Source: JANNRA01 sp031401035
GTDB lineage: Bacteria; Desulfobacterota; Binatia; HRBIN30; CADEER01
Reading direction: 5' to 3'
NCBI GenBank assembly: GCA_031401035.1
Contig: JANNRA010000202.1
Location: 1 to 64,000, forward strand
Length of the DNA stretch: 64,000 bases
The notes beneath the pieces were generated by a model. That model was not told the origin of the DNA, made no database searches, and worked only from the letters and a program-made list of their open reading frames with translations. A program made the position numbers and the translations under genes. Shown one piece after another: positions 9,201-16,437 of this stretch (position 1 is the first letter of the stretch; each line of letters opens with the position of its first letter).

Positions 9201-9455
9201 GACGATTGGGGCCCCTACGACTACTATCGGGACTTCAATTCCACGTTCCCACTGCAGACGATGCTGGATCTGTCCTACGGCTCCTCCACGCCGAAGTGGT
9301 TCGTGACACCTTTTGCCCGCATCGGCGTACGCGGGAAATACCGGATTCTCGACGAATTTACTGTGACTCGCTTTCAACCCGATCCGCTGTATCCAGGCCG
9401 GGAAGGCCTCGAGTGGGAGGTGCTGACCTATGTGGACATTGATATCAACCTCTAG
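6213..9455 (+). CDS. Clan GH-A glycosidase fused to an outer-membrane beta-barrel
   Basis: A 1080-residue protein with a signal peptide (~1-24). Residues ~45-440 resemble a GH2-type TIM barrel: DGTPMMVFGMNWDY, an acid/base glutamate in LLGNENNYG (E189), and a nucleophile in LYTEFGADAY (E289), one hundred residues apart as in clan GH-A. From ~455 to the C-terminus the chain changes to alternating aromatic/polar strands with turns (TLYTGYKWRQFNFELGGI, HWAVSTGAAYYMGDFMVG). It ends in a hydrophobic strand, TYVDIDINL, as outer-membrane barrels do. The simplest reading is a glycosidase anchored in the outer membrane by its own barrel. I know no named family with this architecture. It overlaps GH1 upstream by ATGA and the next lipoprotein by 26 bases, so all three are translationally coupled. 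The barrel might also pass sugars, which is speculation. Confidence 0.8.
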   Translation: MSLVRPLSLVVLVSLALAGSRGAAASDGDPPAGPAGDRAPGPNVVKVHQSDRGFQLRVDGTPMMVFGMNWDYLPIGDNYNYDFFGKPDDFIIEALDAEMTLLKEMHVNVIRQYLGIPPRWVQYIYEKYGIYTILNHPVARYGMTIDGAWVFPVDYSDPRLRALLKEQIVELVDQYKNTPGLLMWLLGNENNYGLVWKSTEIENLPKGQQDDARAVHLYSLFGELTDLIHQRDQNHPVAIANGDLGFLDVIKTECPNLDVLGTNVYRGPSSRDLFQRVRDELGLPLLYTEFGADAYDAKRGREDDVAQARVLQSLWQEIYEQSYGHGGAANAIGGLIFQWSDGWWKYKQEENLDVHDNTASWSNQAYMSDWVEGENNMNEEWFGIAAKARPDERGLYTVHPRTAYYMLKDAFTLDPYAPETSLATIRAHFGRLSPNQYVDKYQAEMAQAKLEWLEKIRVSELRFDFQGFSTGGEQTNEPPRNKNRFDHTESFYVGAEARPTSKIRGEVIVNILGNVAENPIDEIFYENRGTQEVIDSEGEVITVLDEPVAVYQATANWDSTYFALDYRFRVGHYHWGYEGDFFGLFPEAYYQREVDIYNANAPNGGIIEGKKWLSDFKLAIGPEVYWGANPTVIAKYFHAGDELSYSLMQQVDIAQGGGEDSTGTQASAAIPPPQTLKTTLYTGYKWRQFNFELGGILGGENFVGDSYQVAERTSGPGYLNSGYNVFEDEIQFADALGGSGKVTLSQAPFHWYLQGSYRGLVTDANVNQTTTITSWSLRESGQGNHWAVSTGAAYYMGDFMVGPNFLAQQPLVGPLSRDSGQPVSNGFFDPKTGIFFPAVPLRNQFDDPFWVRSNRETYGFELLLAFDPTPATYQWAWDTLDREDAGFAAALDMTYRILPTSQDGAVAYTEEGFPFAFNGAAPQKNLWDISLRTLSTFTPRWQITPSFTFAPTIRSANWIYVGEGQANGDSARSITRWGTFGKVSSGGLALDYFLRVDDWGPYDYYRDFNSTFPLQTMLDLSYGSSTPKWFVTPFARIGVRGKYRILDEFTVTRFQPDPLYPGREGLEWEVLTYVDIDINL

Positions 9456-10026
9456 GTGGCTCCTGCTGGCAAGTGCCCTGGCGGTGAGCGCCTGCGGGGA
9501 CAGTCGCGAGGCGGTGTTCGGCGAGAACATCACCGCCACGACGTTCGAGTTCTATAATGAAACGGAGGGCATCCATCCTTCCGATGCGGTGTTGAGCAAC
9601 CCGCGCAATCCGTTCCGAGATCACCCGATCACCGACGACATGAAGTTCGAGATTCTGGCCAACGGGGGGAACGCCGGCGCGTTCTACGCCTGGGCCACGT
9701 TGCTCGCGCGCCAGCCCACCGGCGAGCATCAGCACTTCGCCGCGATCAAGCTGCGGGACATCTACAACGCGGGCGAGGTCGAGGGGGGAGACCGGGAGCA
9801 GGTGCGTCAGATGGCGATCGCCGGCTTTCAGGCCGTGCTCGACTTTTTCCCGGACTCCGTCACGTTCGATGTCACGGCCACCCAGACATTTCGGCTCGCG
9901 ACGCCCGCCCTCCTGGGCATCCTCGACCTGAACGGCGATGTCGAAGGCGACTGGGTCCTGATCGTGGACCAGAACGGCGAGCCGGTCGCCATCAAGGGAT
10001 CCGGCACCGGGAGGGAGGTGGAGTGA
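9430..10026 (+). CDS. Lipoprotein of the glucan operon, function unknown
   Basis: A 198-residue protein with a lipoprotein signal peptide (lipobox VSAC, C22). The mature part has an N-terminal stretch with HPSDAVLSNPRNPF, then a helical segment (GAFYAWATLLARQPTGEHQHFAAIKLRDIYNA in part) and a short beta-rich end. I do not recognise a family. The helical central part could be a small tetratricopeptide-like or scaffold domain. The start lies 26 bases inside the barrel-glycosidase gene, and its stop overlaps the next lipoprotein's start (TGATG), which argues for a fixed-ratio complex with both. There is no export tag other than the lipobox; +2 Gly does not indicate inner-membrane retention. The likely role is as a partner of the outer-membrane glycosidase. 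Confidence 0.75.
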   Translation: MWTLISTSRWLLLASALAVSACGDSREAVFGENITATTFEFYNETEGIHPSDAVLSNPRNPFRDHPITDDMKFEILANGGNAGAFYAWATLLARQPTGEHQHFAAIKLRDIYNAGEVEGGDREQVRQMAIAGFQAVLDFFPDSVTFDVTATQTFRLATPALLGILDLNGDVEGDWVLIVDQNGEPVAIKGSGTGREVE

Positions 10027-10703
10027 TGCGAACGCCACGAGGGCACGCGCGCACGCTGCTCGCCTGCATCGTTTTCCTCGCCTGCGGTTGCGGCGGTGGA
10101 TCGGGAGACCCCGACTACTCCGACCATGACGATCTCCTGCCGCCGGATCAGAAATACGAGGAGCCGGATCCGTTCCAGGCGGGTAAGGAGCGGTTGTCGG
10201 TCGATGTATTCTACGAAGGCGATCGGAGCGAAACGATCAAGATCAACGGCTTCCGAACGCACTATTACATTTTCGGGGGGCCGGAACTGGGCCGGGATAC
10301 TTTCGCGCAGGGGATCTCGCAGGACCGGCTCGAGGGCGAACAGTCGGATCAGGTGACGCTGGTGGGAACAGCTTTTTGGGGGGGCGGCATCGTCTGGGAC
10401 GAGCCGATCGATCTGTCGGAATGGAAGAAGCTGTTTGTGAGCTTCAAGTCGAGTGATCGATCGTTCGCGCGGTTCGACCTCACCCTGCTCTACGGGGACG
10501 GCGACCCCCGGTCCGCCACGCTCGACCCGACCAACTATGGCTACGTGAATGATGGGCAATGGCATTTTCTGGAGATTCCGCTCCAGGACGCGATCGATCG
10601 GGGCTTCGATCCGACCCGGGTCCGCTCGCCATTCATCGTCGGGGCCTCCGGCGGCTTCGCCGGCGACGAGTTGTTGATCGACAACCTGTACCTGACGAAG
10701 TAG
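10026..10703 (+). CDS. Lipoprotein with jelly-roll-like, probably carbohydrate-binding domain
   Basis: A 225-residue protein with a lipobox (LAC at C20, or GC at C22) followed by a Gly/Asp/Pro-rich linker (residues ~25-50). Residues ~55-225 look like a beta-sandwich: FRTHYYIFGGPELG, WDEPIDLSEWKKLFVSFKSS, GQWHFLEIPLQDA and a terminal DELLIDNLYL strand. The WHFLEIPL and LLIDNLYL pattern is common in galactose-binding-like and CBM jelly rolls, so glucan binding is a reasonable inference, not shown. ATG 10026 overlaps the previous stop as TGATG; a GTG one codon earlier is also possible. The gene sits between the other lipoprotein and the cysteine-repeat lipoprotein, all in one direction. Confidence 0.75.
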   Translation: MRTPRGHARTLLACIVFLACGCGGGSGDPDYSDHDDLLPPDQKYEEPDPFQAGKERLSVDVFYEGDRSETIKINGFRTHYYIFGGPELGRDTFAQGISQDRLEGEQSDQVTLVGTAFWGGGIVWDEPIDLSEWKKLFVSFKSSDRSFARFDLTLLYGDGDPRSATLDPTNYGYVNDGQWHFLEIPLQDAIDRGFDPTRVRSPFIVGASGGFAGDELLIDNLYLTK

Positions 10704-10712
10704 GCGGAGACG

Positions 10713-12191
10713 ATGCCTCTGCGAGCCATGCGGTTGCTCTTCGTGCTGTTGTCGGCGGTCGTTCTCGCGGGCTGTCCCGCCGACGGCCATCGCGTCGACC
10801 TGTGCGCCAATCCCGATCTCGACTGTGACGACGCCGATGCGTGCACGACGGACAGCTGCGAGCCGGTGACGGGCTGCGTCAATCAGCGGATCAGCTGCGA
10901 CGACCGCACCGCCTGTACGGTCGACAGCTGCAGCCCGGCCTCCGGCTGCGTGAACGCGGCGATCAGCTGCAACGACCAGAATCAGTGCACGGGCGACAGC
11001 TGCGACGCGTCGTCGGGGTGCATGCACACGGACATCTCCGCGAACTGTACCGACGGCAACGCCTGCACGGCGGACAGCTGCAATACGGTCTCGGGGTGCG
11101 TCAACCAGACGATCTCGTGTGACGACGGTGACGAATGCACGGCGGAGAGCTGCGACTCGGTCACCGGTTGCGCCAGCCGTCCCGTCGCCGACGGTACGTC
11201 GTGCGACGGCGGTCTCGGCCAGTGTCTGGGCGGCGTCTGCGAGGCCTCCGACTGCTTCCAGGACGCGGACTGCAACGACAGGGACGCCTGCACGATGGAC
11301 CGCTGCAACCTGGCGACCAACGAGTGCGTCAACGAGGACATCTCCGCGAGCTGTGACGACGCCAACGCCTGCACGGAAGATCGCTGCGCCCCCGCGACCG
11401 GGTGTGTGAACACCGACAGCACGGCGCGGTGCGATGACGGCGAGGAGTGCACGGCCGACAGCTGCGCTCCGGCGACGGGCTGCAGACGCGAGAACGTCGC
11501 GGACGGCACGCCATGCGAAGGCGGTACCGGCGAGTGCGGCAGCGGCACCTGCGTGTCGCTCAGCGCGGTGCAGTATTCCCAAGACTTCGAGTCCCTCGAC
11601 CAAATGAGCGCGAGTGCGCTCGAGGACGACGGGTGGTTGGTCTTCGGCAACGTCTTCGAAGGCGAAGCGTATCTGTACGGCTACGGTCCGTTTCCCGCGC
11701 CGAACGGCGGCGAGGCTTTCTGCGCCATCGTCACCGGCCAGGGCGGCGGTCCACAAGGCGCCCAGCAAGTGTCGGTGTACAACGATTACAAGAACCTCGA
11801 CCACGCCAACGGGTACTTGATCGAGAGCACCGTGTACCGGGAACGCGCCATCACGACCGCCGACGTCGGCAAGACGATCTCGTTCAGTTTCGACGCCAAG
11901 CGCGGCAACATCAACGAACCGGGCGACCCGTTGTGTCCGTGCAGCAGCACCGCCATCGCGTTCATCAAGACCCTCAATCCGATGGCTGGGTTTGCGACGA
12001 CCAACTTCGTCAAGAAGGACACGACCGCGCTGCCCGCAAACTGGGATCGGTACGAGGTCATGTTGGCGATCGACGCGGGGTTGGTCGGCCAGCTGCTGCA
12101 GGTCGGTTTCACGAGTACGGCGACCCTGTACCAGCCGTCGGGGAACTTCTACGACAACATCGAGGTCCGCCGGGGTCCGACGCCGCAGTGA
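10713..12191 (+). CDS. Cysteine-repeat lipoprotein with C-terminal 'DFESL' module
   Basis: A 492-residue protein with a lipobox (LAGC, C21). Residues ~27-280 hold eight tandem repeats of about 22-45 residues with the pattern CDDxxxCTxDSCxxxxGCV (for example CDDADACTTDSC, CTDGNACTADSC). This kind of repeat is known from myxobacterial surface proteins. The spacing suggests a rigid disulfide-stabilised stalk. Residues ~286-492 are the module shared with the proteins at 1-818 and 950-3013 (SQDFESLDQ...DDGWLVFGNVF...GNFYDNIEV). The protein could therefore present a glucan-binding head on a stalk fixed to the outer membrane. Its start is 9 bases after the previous stop with GGCGGAG upstream, so it is the last gene of the operon. 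An internal ATG at 10728 would still leave a lipobox. Confidence 0.8.
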   Translation: MPLRAMRLLFVLLSAVVLAGCPADGHRVDLCANPDLDCDDADACTTDSCEPVTGCVNQRISCDDRTACTVDSCSPASGCVNAAISCNDQNQCTGDSCDASSGCMHTDISANCTDGNACTADSCNTVSGCVNQTISCDDGDECTAESCDSVTGCASRPVADGTSCDGGLGQCLGGVCEASDCFQDADCNDRDACTMDRCNLATNECVNEDISASCDDANACTEDRCAPATGCVNTDSTARCDDGEECTADSCAPATGCRRENVADGTPCEGGTGECGSGTCVSLSAVQYSQDFESLDQMSASALEDDGWLVFGNVFEGEAYLYGYGPFPAPNGGEAFCAIVTGQGGGPQGAQQVSVYNDYKNLDHANGYLIESTVYRERAITTADVGKTISFSFDAKRGNINEPGDPLCPCSSTAIAFIKTLNPMAGFATTNFVKKDTTALPANWDRYEVMLAIDAGLVGQLLQVGFTSTATLYQPSGNFYDNIEVRRGPTPQ

Positions 12192-12319
12192 AGCCAGCCG
12201 TCCAGGCGTGATCCGAGGCGCGACCGGGCCGGGTGGATCGCGATAGGCGCGGCCGCGTCGCGCATCGCCAAGAGGTTCCGACCTCGGGTCGACGAGTTCC
12301 TGCGGAGGCCCGTCCGCGG

Positions 12320-13798
12320 TCAGACCGCCGCGGCCGCCCTGAGAGCGGCGCGGCGCCGCTCGAGCTCCGCGCGAACTTCATGCGCCCGTTCTTCGGTGAT
12401 CTCGTAGGAGGCGATGGTCCAGATCGCGATCGCCGAGGCGATGATCGGGATCGCGATGTCGAAGATCCGCATCCACAACAACGTCTGCTCGGTCTGCGCA
12501 CCTTCGAGGGCCACATCGAAGCCGGTGGCATTGAGCAGCAGGCCCCCGATGAAGATCGCCGCCGCCATCCCGAGCTTGACCACCCACCAGAAGATCGAGC
12601 CGTACATGCCTTCTCGGCGCTGTGACGTTTGCAGTTCGTCGAAATCGACCACGTCCGGCATCATGGCCGGCACCACCGTGAACAGCCCGCCGAGCGCAAA
12701 CGCGAGCAGCGGCATGGGCAGCAGAATCAGCCACGGCGCGTGCGGGTCGTAACAGAACCACTTCAACGCGTAGCCGACCATGGAAATGCCGATCGACACG
12801 AAGAAGGCGTGACGTTTGCCGATCGCGGTGGCGAGCCGGGTCACGAATATGATGACCAAGAAGGTGGAGATCGCCGCGAGCGAGCCCGTGTAGCCCACGT
12901 ACGCAGCCCCTTTCACCTTGTCGCCCCCGCACACGTAATAGATGATCACATAGGACTGGAACGCCGAGATCAAGATGAAGCCGTTGAAGACCAGGAAAGT
13001 GGCGACGCAGAGTTTCAGGAAGGGGCGGAAGCGCACGGTCGTGACGAAGCCGTTCAGGAAATCGGCCATGCTGTGCAGCAACGGATGTCTCGCCGAGGCG
13101 GCATCGACTACAGACCCCGCTGGGGGGGCCGGCTCGGCGCCGAAGCGCTCCCGCAGGAAGATGGCCGGCAACACGCCGATGCCCGCGGTGACCACGCCGA
13201 CCGCGATCGCCAGCCCCGCGGCTCCCGCGACCATGTCATCGAAGAGGGGCTGGTACTGCATGATGGCCAGGAACCACGGCGAGACCACGTACGCGAGCTG
13301 GCTGGTGAAGTTCTGCACGCCCATCAGTCGCGACCGCTCGTGGTAGTCGGGCGTCAGTTCGTAGCCGAGCGCCACCCAGGGAGTGGCGAATACGGTATAG
13401 GCGAGATAGAAGATCACCGAGCCGATCAGGAAGAACCAGAAGTAGAAACTCTGGCTTCGCCCTTCGGGCAGCTGCCACAGCAAGGCGTAGATGAGCCCCG
13501 ACGTGATGGCCCCGACCAGGATGTACGGCCGGCGGCGTCCCCATCGTGAGCGGGTATGGTCGGAGATGTAGCCCATCACCGGGTCGGTGAAGGCATCGGA
13601 CACGCGCGCCAGCGCACCCATGAGCCCCACCAGGGCGGGGTTCATGCCCAGGCCGAGATTGAGCACGATGACCATCGAGCCGATCGCCGCTGCCAGCAGG
13701 TTGTTTACCAACCCGCCCAGGCCGTAGATCACCTTGTGGGTGAATGGGATGCGATCGACGGGCGCCGTCTCGTAGTGCTTGCGCTCCGCAGCGCTCAT
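12320..13798 (-). CDS. GPH-family sugar:cation symporter
   Basis: A 492-residue inner-membrane protein with about twelve hydrophobic segments. The family signature DHTRSRWGRRRPYI lies between helices 2 and 3, and the cytoplasmic C-terminal tail is ITEERAHEVRAELERRR. GPH (MFS-type) symporters import glycosides or oligosaccharides with Na+ or H+. Here the context points to short beta-glucans or glucose for the GH1 enzyme. ATG 13798 overlaps the stop of the GH16 lipoprotein gene by ATGA, so it is the third gene of the ROK operon. A long in-frame extension upstream of this ATG is only read-through of the GH16 gene. It converges with the cysteine-repeat lipoprotein gene across 128 bases with no clear strong terminator. 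Probable substrate is inferred. Confidence 0.92.
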   Translation of the reverse strand: MSAAERKHYETAPVDRIPFTHKVIYGLGGLVNNLLAAAIGSMVIVLNLGLGMNPALVGLMGALARVSDAFTDPVMGYISDHTRSRWGRRRPYILVGAITSGLIYALLWQLPEGRSQSFYFWFFLIGSVIFYLAYTVFATPWVALGYELTPDYHERSRLMGVQNFTSQLAYVVSPWFLAIMQYQPLFDDMVAGAAGLAIAVGVVTAGIGVLPAIFLRERFGAEPAPPAGSVVDAASARHPLLHSMADFLNGFVTTVRFRPFLKLCVATFLVFNGFILISAFQSYVIIYYVCGGDKVKGAAYVGYTGSLAAISTFLVIIFVTRLATAIGKRHAFFVSIGISMVGYALKWFCYDPHAPWLILLPMPLLAFALGGLFTVVPAMMPDVVDFDELQTSQRREGMYGSIFWWVVKLGMAAAIFIGGLLLNATGFDVALEGAQTEQTLLWMRIFDIAIPIIASAIAIWTIASYEITEERAHEVRAELERRRAALRAAAAV

Positions 13799-14631
13799 GG
13801 CGCGGGCTCGAACACGCGGACGTAATCGACCAGCATCTCGGCGGGGAATTCCGTATTCCCGCCGACCGGCCCCGGGAACCCGCCGCCCACCGCCAGGTTC
13901 AGCAACAGAAAGAAGGGGTGGTCGAAGACCCATTCGCCGCGGGCGCTCACGAAGGCGGTGGTGATCGTCTGATACATCTCCGAGTCGACCCAGAAACGTA
14001 TCTGGCCGGGATCCCAGTCCACGGCGAAGACGTGGAAGTCGTCGGTGAAGGTCTCACCGTCCGGCAGCCGAAACACCGTCCCGATCGGGTCGGCGCCCGA
14101 GTACCCGGGGCCGTGCACGCTGCCTTTGATCCGATCCGTCTGCTGCCCGCGGAATTCCAGGATGTCGATCTCGCCGGTCTGGGGCCAGCCGACCTCATCG
14201 ATATTCGCGCCGAGCATCCAGAACGCAGGCCAGAGCCCCTGGCCCGGGGGGAGCTTGATCCGCGCCTCGACGCGACCGTACTCCTGCTCGAAGAGGCCCT
14301 GGGTCTTGATGCGGGCCGATGTGTAGTCGTTCCCGAGATACGATTCCTCGCGGGCCGTGATGCGCAGATTGCCCGTTCCGTCGAGCGAGACGTTCTCGAC
14401 GCGGTTGGTGTTGTACTCGAGCTGGCCGTTGCCCCAGCCGTCTCCCCCGACGTCGTACGTCCAGATCGCCGGGTTCGGGGGGGTGCCCTCGGCGCCGTCG
14501 AACTCGTCGGCCATCGTCAGCACCCAACGCTGGGGCGGATCAGTGGCGGAGTCGCTCGGGCCGCAACCCAGAAGCGGGTTGAGGGCGATGATGACGGCAA
14601 ACAGCGAGATCAGGCGCGCCCGCGTCGTCAT
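13795..14631 (-). CDS. GH16 beta-glucanase lipoprotein
   Basis: A 278-residue protein with a lipobox LLGC (C23). The mature part is a complete GH16 laminarinase-type domain: ADEFDG near the start, WGNGQLEYNT, GLWPAFWML, the beta-bulge catalytic motif TGEIDILEF (E154, D156, E159), and a terminal DYVRVFEP strand. It would act at the cell surface on beta-1,3- or mixed-linkage glucan. It lacks the accessory repeats of the secreted GH16 at 950-3013 and so looks like the minimal membrane-tethered form. The gene lies between the ROK repressor and the GPH symporter, overlapping both by ATGA. This translational coupling ties surface cleavage to uptake and regulation. Confidence 0.93.
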   Translation of the reverse strand: MTTRARLISLFAVIIALNPLLGCGPSDSATDPPQRWVLTMADEFDGAEGTPPNPAIWTYDVGGDGWGNGQLEYNTNRVENVSLDGTGNLRITAREESYLGNDYTSARIKTQGLFEQEYGRVEARIKLPPGQGLWPAFWMLGANIDEVGWPQTGEIDILEFRGQQTDRIKGSVHGPGYSGADPIGTVFRLPDGETFTDDFHVFAVDWDPGQIRFWVDSEMYQTITTAFVSARGEWVFDHPFFLLLNLAVGGGFPGPVGGNTEFPAEMLVDYVRVFEPAP

Positions 14632-15866
14632 GCGGCCCCCACGGATGCTTCGGCGAATTGGGCAGGGGTCAGCAGGGCGGACTCGAGGACGAGCGTCGCC
14701 GCGCCGACGGCGATCCCCCACTCGTCCAGAGCGCTCACCCGGATGTCGGCATGAGAGATCGACTCGGCCAACGACATCTTGCCGACCGTCTCCCGCACGG
14801 CGCCGATCAGAAGGTCGCCGGCTCGCGTGATGCCGCCACCGAGCACGACGGTATCGGGGTTCAGCAGGTTCAGCATATTGGCGACGCCGATGGCGAGTCG
14901 CCGACCGGTGTAGCGAATCAAGTCGACGGCGTAGGGCTCGCCCGCGAGCGCCGCATCGACAAGCTCGTCGAGCGTTCTGGGCGCCGGACGCGGCGAGCCG
15001 CTCGCGCGCACGTGGTCCGCCGCGCGCTCGAGCAGAAATTGCGTGCCGATGAACGTGGTCAGGCACCCATTGAGGCCGCATGTGCAGCGCGCACCGCTCG
15101 AGTCGATCGCCGTGTGACCGATCTCGCCGGCGATGCCTGCGCTGCCGCGGAAAACTCGGCCATCGATGATCAGGCCAGCACCAATGCCGGTGGCCACCTT
15201 GATGTAGGCGAGATTTTTCACTGCCGGTCCGGCCACCCACCACAGCTCGGCGAGTGCACCCAGATTGGCGTCGTTGTCGATGAACACCGGACGCGAAAAG
15301 CGCTTTTCGAGATGGGCGAGAATATTGTAGCCCTGCCATTTCGGGACGATGAGCGGCAGAAGCTCGCCGGGCCGCGTGCTGTCCACCGGGCTCGGCACGG
15401 CCACTCCGATGCCGAGCAGTTGCGACGGCTGCACGGCACCCCCTTTCAGCACCGCATGAACGCCGGCGACCATTTGCTCGAGCGCGAGTTCGGGCTGGTC
15501 ACGGGCGGGCAGAGACGTCGACCACCGCGCCTTCACTCCGCAGCGCAGGTCCGTGAGCACGCAGGAGACGTGCGTCGCACCGAGCTCGATGCCGACGATC
15601 GAGTTCGCCTGGTCCTGGAACTCGAGCATGATCGGGCGTCGCCCGCCGGTGGAGACGCCGGAGTGCGCCTCTCGGACCAGGCCGGTGTTGAGCAGCTCGT
15701 TGACGATGGCGGAGATCGTCGAACGGCTCAAGCTCGTGCGCCGCGACAAGTCCGCCCGGGAGATCCCCCGCTCCGTCCAAAGGATATTCAGGATGAGACG
15801 GCTATGCCGCGCCCGCATTGCGGACGCACCCATTACCCTCGGCATTCGTTGAACATTTGTTGTCAT
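14628..15866 (-). CDS. ROK-family transcriptional repressor (XylR/NagC type)
   Basis: A 412-residue protein. Residues ~18-65 form a winged helix-turn-helix (ISRADLSRRTSLSRSTISAIVNELL). The rest is the ROK sugar-binding fold, with GIELGATHVSCVL, FIDNDANLGALAE and the zinc motif around CTCGLNGC. The usual Glu after GC is replaced (GCLTT). Such proteins release their operator when a sugar binds. I chose ATG 15866, since the sequence just upstream (15883-15907) is the operator and an earlier start would run through it; ATG 15845 is also possible. It heads an operon with the GH16 lipoprotein and the GPH symporter. It probably represses itself and the GH1 operon. The inducer is likely a glucan-derived sugar, which is inference. 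Confidence 0.9.
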   Translation of the reverse strand: MTTNVQRMPRVMGASAMRARHSRLILNILWTERGISRADLSRRTSLSRSTISAIVNELLNTGLVREAHSGVSTGGRRPIMLEFQDQANSIVGIELGATHVSCVLTDLRCGVKARWSTSLPARDQPELALEQMVAGVHAVLKGGAVQPSQLLGIGVAVPSPVDSTRPGELLPLIVPKWQGYNILAHLEKRFSRPVFIDNDANLGALAELWWVAGPAVKNLAYIKVATGIGAGLIIDGRVFRGSAGIAGEIGHTAIDSSGARCTCGLNGCLTTFIGTQFLLERAADHVRASGSPRPAPRTLDELVDAALAGEPYAVDLIRYTGRRLAIGVANMLNLLNPDTVVLGGGITRAGDLLIGAVRETVGKMSLAESISHADIRVSALDEWGIAVGAATLVLESALLTPAQFAEASVGAA

Positions 15867-15882
15867 GGGCACATAAACGATC

Positions 15883-15907
15883 TTCGTTCGCTTCCCGAAC
15901 CAACTAC
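15883..15907 (-). promoter_or_regulatory. XylR/ROK-type operator in the ROK leader
   Basis: On the plus strand the site reads TTCGTT-N8-GAACCAACTAC, the same spacing as the site at 4719-4743. The two agree at 17 of 25 positions, including GTTC and CGAAC in the inner arms and AACTA at the end. It contains a perfect GTTCG-N5-CGAAC palindrome and ends 17 bases before the chosen ROK start codon. Autoregulation is the natural reading. Confidence 0.55.
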
Positions 15908-16437
15908 GTTGCCGCGCGGGTGTCAAGGCAACTCGCGAACGGCGATGCGCGCGTCGCGAATTCTCAGCGAGGCCGTATTCTTGGCCGATTCAGCAATCTG
16001 GCGGCGGGATCCACGGGAATTCGCTGGGCGCACTCCTCCACCTGCACCGCGCAGTGCGTCGTGCCGAACCCGCGCATCACCTCCGAGGGGAGCGTCGCGC
16101 TAGCCAGGATCCGCCGCATCTGGTCTGAACCCCAACCACATCGAGCGCGGGCTGATCGACCGCATCTACCGGATCTATCGGTGCAAGCGCGAGGAGTGGC
16201 TGGGCAACCACCAGGTGAAACTGGCGCTGGACGAACAAGCCCGAGACGCTGCTGCGGCTCACCGCGCGCCTGGTGCCGAGCCTGCGGCCGTGCCACTGGC
16301 TGACGTCAAGCATCCTTCCCCACCGGCGACAATTGGATTTTCCCATTGCCGCCGGTTGGTCGGTCGCTGTTCTTCCTCGTTGAGCGTTCTGTGTGATGCG
16401 TCTCGTGCCGTCGGGGGAGCGCGGGGAGACCATTCTC
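15908..16437. other. Intergenic stretch without a convincing gene
   Basis: About 530 bases between the ROK promoter and a lipoprotein gene. Short protein-like pieces appear in shifting frames on the plus strand, for example NPNHIERGLIDRIYRIYRC near 16130-16190 and ETLLRLTARLVPSLRPCHW near 16240-16300. No continuous coding sequence links them. They may be the remains of a gene, but I cannot name it. No tRNA, repeat or clear terminator is visible. Confidence 0.4.

Noticed and set aside
10790..11560. CRISPR-like periodic DNA in the cysteine-repeat region
   Set aside because: The periodicity is in codons of a continuous reading frame; no conserved direct repeats with unique spacers and no cas genes.
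9828..11804. Long open frame on the minus strand opposite the lipoprotein genes
   Set aside because: Antisense to three well-supported genes; composition is Arg/Val/Ala-rich with no domain, a usual effect of GC-rich codon bias.
12192..12319. Terminator between the cysteine-repeat lipoprotein and the GPH gene
   Set aside because: Only a 5-bp stem (GAGGT/ACCTC) was found; too weak to call.
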